Positions 34,823-41,931 of a stretch of DNA of 64,000 nucleotides are shown here, piece after piece. The stretch is from JALOLV01 sp046295175. Lineage in GTDB: Bacteria > Bacteroidota > Bacteroidia > Cytophagales > Spirosomataceae. Position 1 is the first letter of the stretch. The number at the start of each line of letters is the position of its first letter. The position numbers were made by a program, and so were the translations under genes. The notes beneath the pieces are model-generated. The model saw only the letters and a program-made list of their open reading frames with translations. It ran no database searches and was not told the origin of the DNA. The DNA lies in contig JBKBNY010000016.1 in the NCBI GenBank assembly GCA_046295175.1, positions 1 to 64,000 on the forward strand, read 5' to 3'.

Positions 34823-36832
34823 ATGAAACACTTCATTTTAGTTTATTTCCATGCTGCCTCTTCATTTGTAAAAACGTTTAGGTGGGTTCTTCTGCTTTTA
34901 TCTATGTTATTTACTTCATCATTGGTTATAAAAGCACAATCTAAAGACCCTTTACCCACTGGAAAAACCCTTCTGGCATTGCCAATAGATACAGTTTTGG
35001 TAAAATTGGCTGATGCCATACGGAGTATGAATGGCAAAAATGATGTACAGGTCAAACAAGATATATCGGCTACGCTTACCCGTGCTAAAGCCGCCAACAA
35101 TCCATTATACATTGCCAAAGTCTATCAGCAATTCGCCGATTGGCATTATCATAGTCTTAGCTCCGAAAGTAAGGATTCTATCTATCATTATGATAATCAA
35201 GCTCTTCTGATGCTTCTAAAAACTAAAGAAACTCAACTCATCTGTCGTGCTTACCGATTGGTAGGCTCAGATTTGACCGATATGAGTCAACACGCTCAGG
35301 CTGAGGTTATTCTATTCAAAGGTCTTAAACTCGCCCAATCCATTGGTTTTGAGGAAGAAATAAATTCTATTCATGCATTACTCAGTATTTTGTATTCAAA
35401 CACCAAAGACTATAATTCGGCGTTAAAATACAGTAAAATGGTTGTGGAAACGTATAAAAAAGATGAAAACACCCATCCTTTGATTAGGGCATTGCTTTCC
35501 CTTAATAATATCTATGTTAAATTAGGACAGCCCGAAAAAGGCCTTATCGCGGCCAACGAAGCCTTGGCACTTATTGCCAAACTCCCCGAAAAATATAGGG
35601 TGTCTGAAACCATAAATGTGAGGTCTTGGCGTGGCGAAACATACAGAGCTTTGAAAAAGTACGACGAAGCCCTCAAAGATTTTGAGTTTTCGTGGGAAGG
35701 CATGAAGAAAAAAAATAATGGCGAGGCAGATGGCTGGAAAGGCAGTATTGGAAGCATTTATCATTTGCAAGGAAAACATGCCAAAGCGGTGCCTTATTTG
35801 AAAGATTTTATCAATCATGTCAAAGGAAAAAAAGTACATGACCCCGACGAGTTAAAAAATCATTATTTGTGGTTGGCCGAATCGCTAAAAGCCCTTAACC
35901 AGACCGATTCGGCTTATGTCTATCTGGCAGGTGGAAAAGACATAGAAATCAACGCTTTGCAGGAAGAAACCAAGTCGTTGAAAAATGAGCTTCGTGTCAA
36001 ATACGAAACCGAACAAAAAGACCAAACGATTGCTTCTCAGTCGGGGCAAATTGAACAACAAAACAAAATTCAGACCTTGAGCTATGCCATCGGTGGGTTA
36101 TTGATTTTGCTTCTGGGTGGGTTATTTTTTTCGTATCGTAACAATAAAAAGAAAAATCTTCAACTTCAAGCCTTAAATACGAGTCTTGAAACTACAAATG
36201 TGCAACTCGACAAACGAAACGCCGAAAACGAATTGCTCCTCAAAGAAATCCACCATCGGGTAAAGAATAATCTTGAGGTTGTTTCGAGTTTATTGGCATT
36301 GCAATCGGCTAAAATCGAAGACCCCGAAATGCAAGATGCGATGCTTGCGAGCCAAAATCGGGTGCAAAGTATGGGTATTTTACACCAAAAACTTTATCAA
36401 AGCGAGCATTTAGCTTTCATCGAAATGAAAAACTATTTTCAGAATCTTTGTGAGAATATCCTCGATTCTTATAACGAAACTGAGCGAATTGAGGTTGATA
36501 TTGACATGAACGAAATTGAATTAGATGTAGATACGGCCGTGCCTGTGGGTTTAATTGTGAATGAACTTTTGACAAATTCGTTGAAATATGCCTTCCCGAA
36601 TCATAAAAAAGGCACGATTAAACTAAGTCTCGAAAAAGTAGATAATGAGAATCTTAGCCTAAAAATAAGTGATAACGGTATCGGAAAAAGTCTGAATACA
36701 AAAGCTAAAGGTACTGGCTTCGGCACGCAATTAGTAGATTTGCTCACTCGTCAAATCGGTGGAAAACTGACCCAAGAAGTGCGAGAAGGTACAATTATTT
36801 CGATAGATTTTAAAAGACAATTGGCAGCCTAA
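34823..36832 (+). CDS. TPR-containing sensor histidine kinase (HisKA_2 type)
   Basis: 669 residues from the ATG at 34823 (MKHFILVYF); the frame runs further upstream from a TTG. After a signal/anchor region (to about 45) come TPR-like helices (about 60-390), a membrane span (about 420-440: AIGGLLILLLGGLFF), a coiled coil, then HisKA_2 with EIHHRVKNNLEVVSSLLALQS (His477/478) and an ATPase domain with NELLTNSLKYA and DNGIGKS. The tetratricopeptide part should sense outside the membrane. It forms a two-component pair with the LytTR regulator that starts 2 bp after its stop. Confidence 0.9.
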   Translation: MKHFILVYFHAASSFVKTFRWVLLLLSMLFTSSLVIKAQSKDPLPTGKTLLALPIDTVLVKLADAIRSMNGKNDVQVKQDISATLTRAKAANNPLYIAKVYQQFADWHYHSLSSESKDSIYHYDNQALLMLLKTKETQLICRAYRLVGSDLTDMSQHAQAEVILFKGLKLAQSIGFEEEINSIHALLSILYSNTKDYNSALKYSKMVVETYKKDENTHPLIRALLSLNNIYVKLGQPEKGLIAANEALALIAKLPEKYRVSETINVRSWRGETYRALKKYDEALKDFEFSWEGMKKKNNGEADGWKGSIGSIYHLQGKHAKAVPYLKDFINHVKGKKVHDPDELKNHYLWLAESLKALNQTDSAYVYLAGGKDIEINALQEETKSLKNELRVKYETEQKDQTIASQSGQIEQQNKIQTLSYAIGGLLILLLGGLFFSYRNNKKKNLQLQALNTSLETTNVQLDKRNAENELLLKEIHHRVKNNLEVVSSLLALQSAKIEDPEMQDAMLASQNRVQSMGILHQKLYQSEHLAFIEMKNYFQNLCENILDSYNETERIEVDIDMNEIELDVDTAVPVGLIVNELLTNSLKYAFPNHKKGTIKLSLEKVDNENLSLKISDNGIGKSLNTKAKGTGFGTQLVDLLTRQIGGKLTQEVREGTIISIDFKRQLAA

Positions 36833-36834
36833 AC

Positions 36835-37566
36835 ATGCAAATTCCCTTAAAAATATTGATTGTTGAAGATGAAATGATTATTGCAGCCAATTTGGCGATG
36901 CAATTGGAGAATATTGGTTACGAAATCTTGGGAATTATCCCACGCGGTGAAGATGCCATCAATGCCATCAAGACCGATAAACCGGATTTGGTACTGATGG
37001 ATATCAACTTGAAAGGCGAGCTGGACGGTATCGAAACCGCAACTCAAATGCAACTATATGGCTCAATTCCGATAATTTATCTGACTGCTAACACTGACGA
37101 AGCTCATTTTACACGAGCCAAGGCGACCAATCCTTATGCGTTTTTATCGAAACCCTTCAAAAAGTTAGATTTAAAACACGCCATCGAATTGGCAGGGGAG
37201 AAAATTCTCGCAGAAAAAAGTGAGCCTCAATCAAACGTAGAAAAATTTGTTTTAGACGACCGAATTTTTGTTCGCCACAACGAAGTGATGGTCAAAATCA
37301 TCATCGAAGATATTTATTACCTCGAAGCCGACCGCAATTATTGTCAGGTTTATACCAAAGGCAATACTTATTTATTGGTGAATACCCTCAAAAATATGGA
37401 AGATAAACTGCCCCCACAGCAGTTTCAACGCATTCATCGGTCTTACATCGTCAATATCAAGCACATCAACGAAGTAGCCCAAAATCATATCACAGTTGAT
37501 AAAACGATTCTGCCCCTCAGTAAAGAATTGAGAAAAGATTTACTAAATAGGCTCAATATGATTTGA
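36835..37566 (+). CDS. LytTR-family response regulator
   Basis: 243 residues. Receiver domain (1-125): LIVEDEMIIAANLA, phospho-acceptor Asp in LVLMDINLKGELDG, T in YLTANTDE, K in FLSKPFKK. LytTR DNA-binding domain (about 145-243): DIYYLEADRNYCQVYT and FQRIHRSYIVNIKHI. It is the cognate regulator of the HisKA_2 kinase before it. Its stop is one base from the stop of the convergent higA gene, leaving no room for a terminator. Confidence 0.94.
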   Translation: MQIPLKILIVEDEMIIAANLAMQLENIGYEILGIIPRGEDAINAIKTDKPDLVLMDINLKGELDGIETATQMQLYGSIPIIYLTANTDEAHFTRAKATNPYAFLSKPFKKLDLKHAIELAGEKILAEKSEPQSNVEKFVLDDRIFVRHNEVMVKIIIEDIYYLEADRNYCQVYTKGNTYLLVNTLKNMEDKLPPQQFQRIHRSYIVNIKHINEVAQNHITVDKTILPLSKELRKDLLNRLNMI

Positions 37567-37567
37567 G

Positions 37568-37861
37568 TTACGCAATCGCTAAGGTTTGTATATTTGCAAA
37601 ACCTTCAATATTTGCGAGCATCGTTTCTTCTAAATCATAGTCATCTTGTAGTCCAAGCCAGAATTTTGCCGAATTTCCAAAATATTTACTTAATCTAATT
37701 GCGGTATCGGCTGTGATTCTCCTCTTTCCTTTAATAATTTCAGAAAGCCTTGTCTGCGGAACATCAATTTCTTTCGATAATCGATATGTAGAAACTGAAA
37801 GTGGTATCAAAAACTCTTCTTGAAGGATTTCGCCAGGATGAATATTTCTTAATTTTTCCAT
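37568..37861 (-). CDS. higA: HigA-family antitoxin
   Basis: 97 residues. The HTH_3 domain (IHPGEILQEEFLIPLSVSTYRLSKEIDVPQTRLSEIIKG) and the helix SAKFWLGLQDDYDLE are diagnostic of HigA/VapI antitoxins. It should bind and neutralise the HigB toxin and repress the operon. The toxin gene precedes it by 11 bp, the usual higB-higA order. Confidence 0.93.
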   Translation of the reverse strand: MEKLRNIHPGEILQEEFLIPLSVSTYRLSKEIDVPQTRLSEIIKGKRRITADTAIRLSKYFGNSAKFWLGLQDDYDLEETMLANIEGFANIQTLAIA

Positions 37862-37872
37862 ACTATTTTGAT

Positions 37873-38154
37873 TTAATGATAATCGACTATCTCAACCTCG
37901 AAGGCATTTCCATTTATCCATTTAAAAACAATTCGCCACTGGTCATTTATTCGGATACTATAAAAATCGGATGCTTTTCCACTTAGCTTTTCAAGTCTAT
38001 TAGCAGGCGGAATCCTTAAATCGTTGATATTTGTGGAGTTATTCAACATTCTAAGTTTTCTTCTTCCAATTTCTTGAATCTCTAAAGGTAGCTTTTTGAC
38101 CCTTATACCATTCCAAATTTTTTCTGTATCTGAGTTTCCGAATGAACATATCAT
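37873..38154 (-). CDS. higB: HigB-family (RelE-like) toxin
   Basis: 93 residues. The core LRIPPANRLEKLSGK and FYSIRINDQWRIVFKW matches HigB/RelE-superfamily mRNA interferases that cleave mRNA on the ribosome. Start ATG at 38154, downstream of a promoter-like sequence at 38181-38209. The full length and intact motif suggest an active toxin. Confidence 0.92.
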   Translation of the reverse strand: MICSFGNSDTEKIWNGIRVKKLPLEIQEIGRRKLRMLNNSTNINDLRIPPANRLEKLSGKASDFYSIRINDQWRIVFKWINGNAFEVEIVDYH

Positions 38155-38180
38155 TTAATATCGCCCTACGTTACTAACGG

Positions 38181-38209
38181 CAAAAGTAAGTATATATTTT
38201 TATTTTCAA
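38181..38209 (-). promoter_or_regulatory. Promoter of higBA
   Basis: On the minus strand TTG (38209-38207), an 18-nt spacer and TACTTTTG (38188-38181). Transcription would begin about 20 nt before the higB ATG. Confidence 0.5.
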
Positions 38210-38226
38210 AACTATTAAACTAATTC

Positions 38227-38277
38227 GGTAAAAAATATACCCCCTTCGGACACTTTTCAGTAGTCTTCATCCTTGAT
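38227..38277 (+). promoter_or_regulatory. 51-bp shared noncoding motif, copy A
   Basis: Identical at 36 of 51 ungapped positions to 41441-41491. The conserved blocks are GGTAAA, CCCTTCGGACA, TTTT, TTCrTCCTT and AT. It lies 77 bp before the small gene at 38354. It may be a regulator binding site, a promoter-leader element or a small repeat. Confidence 0.5.
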
Positions 38278-38353
38278 TTGTTTTTCAAGACCAACTTCCT
38301 GCCCTCTTTTGCATCAAGATTTTCAGCTACATGATTATCTAAAACCAAACCTG

Positions 38354-38629
38354 ATGATGCAAAAAATCTTGGTAATCGTACACCTCAAAGGTTCTTCAAC
38401 ATTGCACTACGATGCTTTTGCACAAGACCTTAGCCATGCCGGAAAACACTTACTTCATGAAAGATTGCATCATTTTGCTTCTGTCAATGAAAGTGAAATC
38501 TTAATAGCTGATGTTTGGAAATCTGCTGAAGTTTTTAGCAAATACGTCGATATTTTAATGCCTTTAGCATTGGAAAACGGCTTTATTCCAAAAGCTGAAG
38601 TAAATAAAATATATCAGGAACTCTCTTAA
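38354..38629 (+). CDS. Small soluble protein, possibly dimeric alpha/beta barrel fold
   Basis: 91 residues from the ATG at 38354 (or 90 from 38357). The strand-helix-strand pattern (KILVIVHLKGSSTLHYDAFAQDL, HHFASVNESEILIADVWKS, helix VFSKYVDILMPLAL) resembles small monooxygenase-like or ABM-type dimeric alpha/beta barrels, but the match is only by pattern. There is no signal peptide. It is followed 24 bp later by the large surface protein gene, so the two likely form an operon behind the 51-bp motif. Confidence 0.6.
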   Translation: MMQKILVIVHLKGSSTLHYDAFAQDLSHAGKHLLHERLHHFASVNESEILIADVWKSAEVFSKYVDILMPLALENGFIPKAEVNKIYQELS

Positions 38630-38652
38630 AAACATTCTCAACTCAATAAACC

Positions 38653-41424
38653 ATGAAAATAATCATTTACCTTTTCCTATTCATACTTTTATCTCTACAA
38701 ATCCAAGCTCAGAGGCCAAACATTGCATACTTCTCACCTACGAGCGGACCAATTGGTTCAACCGTTACAATCACAGGCACTAACTTCAATTCGACTGCCA
38801 TCCAAAACGTAGTCTATTTCGGAGCAACAAAAGCCACGGTGTCGGTAGCTTCGAGTACAAGCTTGACTGTAACAGTACCCATTGGAGCTACTAATCAGCC
38901 GATTTCAGTACTTAACGTGCCAAATGGATTGTTTGGCTACACAGTAAAACCATTCCACGTAACCTTCACAGGTGGAAGCGTTGCGAGCGGTACTTTTGAA
39001 ACCAAAGTGGATTTTGGGGCAAATACCGAATCATTGAATATGGCAACGGGCGATTTGGACGGAGATGGAAAAACCGATATGGTAACGGTAAATTTTAGTG
39101 CAGGTAATATTTCGATACTCAGAAATACCTCTACCGCTGGTAGTATCGATAATAGCTCTTTTGCAACAAAAATAGATATTTCGACTGGTACAAACCCTCG
39201 TGGTATAGCTATAGGCGATGTAGATGGTGATGGGAAACTCGATTTGGTGGTTACCAATTTTAACAGTAATACTATTTCTATCCTTCGTAATACCTCTTCC
39301 ATCGGATTAATCAGTTTTGCTACAAAAGTTGATTTTTCGACCAATACAGGGCCTCGCTCGGTCTGCATCGCTGATTTTGATAGTGATGGAAAACCTGATT
39401 TGGCCATCGCTCATTCCAACATTAATATGTCGGTTTTTAAAAATACTTCGACAAGCGGGAGTATTTCTTTTAATTCAAAGGTAGATTTCGTTTTGACGGC
39501 GGGCAATAACTCGACCTATATAGGTAGTGCAGATTTTGATGGTGATGGAAAATTAGATATTGCTGTCAATAACAACGGATTAAGCAACGTTTCGATTTTG
39601 CGGAATACTGCCACAAGCGGCACCATTGATGCCAGCTCTTTTGCTGCCAAAGTTGATTTTAATACGGGTGCACTTCCATTTGGTTTTAGTATTGGTGATA
39701 TTGACGGTGATAATAAAGCCGACCTTGCAGTCGCTAATTTTACTGGTAATTCGATGTCTATTCTTAGAAATACGGCTACAAGCGGCACCATCGATGCCAA
39801 TTCTTTCGCTGCTAAATTTGACATCGCTACCGGAACTTCTTGCTCGGCAACCAACTTGGCTGATATTGATGGAGATGGAAAATTAGATTTATTGGCTGTC
39901 AATTTAGGAACCAACACGGTGTCTATTTATCGAAATACCGCCACAAGTGGTATCATTGATGCCAGCTCTTTTGCAGCCAAAGTGGATTTTACGACTGCTA
40001 CGGGACCACGTTATGTATGTATCGGAGATTTAGACGGCGATACACGACCAGATTTAGCCGTTACCAATCAAACTTCGAATAACATTTCGGTTTTACGCTA
40101 TGTATTCACCCCAGTTACTGCCCCAACAGGCACTTCTACCCCAACAATTTGTGCAAATCAAACTACTTCATTATCAGCTACTTGTAGTGTAGGAACGCCC
40201 AATTGGTACGATTTCAATTCTAATGCTTTTCTATTTGCAGGCTCACCCTATACCACCCCAGTACTTACTGTACCTATCCCCAAAATCTACAAGGTTCGAT
40301 GTGAGCAAGCAGGGTCTGTAAGTAGCTTTGTGAATGTGGGTGTCAATGTAAACCCTGTACCACCAGCGTTGAATGTTACCGCAAATGGAGCTACTACGAT
40401 TTGTAGCGGAGGTTCGGTTATGCTCAATTCTAATATTGGCAATAACAATGCCCTGAATTTTGTCAAAGCCAATAGTCAATACGTTACCGTGCCGCACAGT
40501 GCCAGTTTCAATTTTGGAACTGCCTTTACGATGGAGGCCTGGGTAAATTATTCGGGAGTGAACTCAACCATTTTGGATAAAGGAAATTATAGCCATTTAT
40601 GGTCATTAAACGCCAATGGCAATGCTAATAAAATGGGATTTTACAGTCTTAGTACTGGAACTTGGATATATTCTACGAATAGTGTTCCCGAAAATACATG
40701 GACGCACGTGGCGATTAGTTTTGATAATGGTACACTTACATTTTACATCAATGGAGTACCTTCGGGAGTTCATACGGGTGTAACTATTGCACAAGATAAT
40801 CAACCGTTAAACATCGGCAGACAGCAACCTACTTTTTGTGTTTGTAATCATTTTAATGGCAAAATGGACGAACTTCGAATATGGAACGTCGTAAGAAGTG
40901 AAGGCGAAATTCTCTACTGGTTGAATCAGTCGGTGCCTACTATTAGCTTTGGCTTGGTAGCGTATTATAAATTCGACGAAGGTACTGGTACAACAACTGC
41001 CGATGCAACGGGTAACGGTAACAATGGGACATTAGTAAACAGTCCGACTTGGCAAGTACCTGCTACATCTCCTGTAAATGAGGTGCTTTGGTCAACTGGA
41101 GCATTGACTCCAACTATCGTAGTTACAACCCCAGGGACTTATACAGCTACTCTTGGAAATGTATATGGTTGTACCAATCCAGCAAGTATTATCATAAACG
41201 CTGGTTCAAATGCCGCTTTGGTAAATCTAACAAGCCCAACCGACGATTATTCGAGTAGCAATATTCTAAAAACAGCTTCGAGTGTAAATGGCAAAATAAC
41301 TGCCACGAACAAAGTAACTGGCACAGCCAAAGTCGATTATAGAGCAAAATCCGTAGAATTAAATGCAGGTTTTAGAGCTGATGGCGGGACAGTTTTTAGT
41401 GCGGCCATTGGCGGTTGTAATTAG
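38653..41424 (+). CDS. Secreted FG-GAP/LamG protein with Gly-Cys-Asn C-terminal module
   Basis: 923 residues with a signal peptide (MKIIIYLFLFILLSLQIQAQ). Domains: IPT/TIG (about 23-105), seven or so FG-GAP/VCBS repeats (about 115-485, with DLDGDGKTD-type calcium loops), an Ig-like domain (about 490-565), a second Ig-like domain starting at PPALNVTANGATTICSGG and interrupted by a LamG-type domain (about 598-815, FTMEAWVNYSG to YYKFDEGTGTTTADATGNG), then NEVLWSTGALTPTIVVTTPG. The last 65 residues (KVDYRAKSVELNAGFRADGG ... IGGCN) form the C-terminal module also found at 41932. That module resembles the Bacteroidota '3-coathanger stack' tail ending Gly-Cys-X-COOH (name from memory), probably a surface sorting signal. 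Confidence 0.86.
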   Translation: MKIIIYLFLFILLSLQIQAQRPNIAYFSPTSGPIGSTVTITGTNFNSTAIQNVVYFGATKATVSVASSTSLTVTVPIGATNQPISVLNVPNGLFGYTVKPFHVTFTGGSVASGTFETKVDFGANTESLNMATGDLDGDGKTDMVTVNFSAGNISILRNTSTAGSIDNSSFATKIDISTGTNPRGIAIGDVDGDGKLDLVVTNFNSNTISILRNTSSIGLISFATKVDFSTNTGPRSVCIADFDSDGKPDLAIAHSNINMSVFKNTSTSGSISFNSKVDFVLTAGNNSTYIGSADFDGDGKLDIAVNNNGLSNVSILRNTATSGTIDASSFAAKVDFNTGALPFGFSIGDIDGDNKADLAVANFTGNSMSILRNTATSGTIDANSFAAKFDIATGTSCSATNLADIDGDGKLDLLAVNLGTNTVSIYRNTATSGIIDASSFAAKVDFTTATGPRYVCIGDLDGDTRPDLAVTNQTSNNISVLRYVFTPVTAPTGTSTPTICANQTTSLSATCSVGTPNWYDFNSNAFLFAGSPYTTPVLTVPIPKIYKVRCEQAGSVSSFVNVGVNVNPVPPALNVTANGATTICSGGSVMLNSNIGNNNALNFVKANSQYVTVPHSASFNFGTAFTMEAWVNYSGVNSTILDKGNYSHLWSLNANGNANKMGFYSLSTGTWIYSTNSVPENTWTHVAISFDNGTLTFYINGVPSGVHTGVTIAQDNQPLNIGRQQPTFCVCNHFNGKMDELRIWNVVRSEGEILYWLNQSVPTISFGLVAYYKFDEGTGTTTADATGNGNNGTLVNSPTWQVPATSPVNEVLWSTGALTPTIVVTTPGTYTATLGNVYGCTNPASIIINAGSNAALVNLTSPTDDYSSSNILKTASSVNGKITATNKVTGTAKVDYRAKSVELNAGFRADGGTVFSAAIGGCN

Positions 41425-41440
41425 AAGCTCAAAATCTTCT

Positions 41441-41491
41441 GGTAAATAAACTATTCCCTTCGGACAGTTTTGAAGGCGGTTCGTCCTTAAT
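41441..41491 (+). promoter_or_regulatory. 51-bp shared noncoding motif, copy B
   Basis: Matches copy A (38227-38277) at 36 of 51 positions without gaps; lies 68 bp before the LytTR gene at 41559. The inner ACAGTTTTG and GCGGTTCGT resemble LytTR half sites (core GTT), but their 12-bp spacing is not the usual 21-22 bp. Confidence 0.5.
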
Positions 41492-41558
41492 GCTTTTTAG
41501 AATAAGCATATTTACTCGTACTTCATTTCAACAACGCTTGAACTTTTTGTAGATACCC

Positions 41559-41891
41559 ATGAAAACTAACAATCTTATTCATCTTGGCAGCCGAAAAAAT
41601 ATTCCATCGTCAAGTATTCTGATGCTCAAATCCGACATCAATTACACAATTATTTATCTCAAAGACGGTAGTAAAATACTGTCTTCGACTACACTCGGCA
41701 AAATCGAAAAGCGTTTGAAAGACTTTCAGTTTTTCAGACCCAATCGCTCAACGATTTTCAATCTTGATTTTATGGTAAATTTTGAAGGAAAGACCCAAAC
41801 AGGTAGTTATGGCAAGATTTTGCTCAAAAACAACGAACAAATAACTCTTTCAAGACGAAAAAGTGAGGCTTTTTTGAAAATAATTCAGTAA
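41559..41891 (+). CDS. Stand-alone LytTR DNA-binding protein
   Basis: 110 residues, only a LytTR domain: ILMLKSDINYTIIYLKDGSKIL, LKDFQFFRPNRSTIFNLDFM and ITLSRRKSEAFLKII. There is no receiver and no membrane segment. It sits between two large exported proteins that share a C-terminal module, 40 bp before the second, and behind the 51-bp motif. It is a likely local regulator of these genes (inference). How it would receive a signal is not apparent. Confidence 0.86.
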   Translation: MKTNNLIHLGSRKNIPSSSILMLKSDINYTIIYLKDGSKILSSTTLGKIEKRLKDFQFFRPNRSTIFNLDFMVNFEGKTQTGSYGKILLKNNEQITLSRRKSEAFLKIIQ

Positions 41892-41931
41892 AAATTCATG
41901 ATTGTATTGAATCTCCAAATCATTAAAACCA

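Noticed and set aside
37568..38154. higBA as a novel defence system
   Set aside because: Both proteins match ordinary HigB and HigA families with the usual order; no further accessory gene is present.
41456..41491. Classical LytTR tandem site in the 51-bp motif
   Set aside because: The two GTT cores are 12 bp apart, not the usual 21-22 bp, so a direct assignment is not supported; kept only as a possibility.
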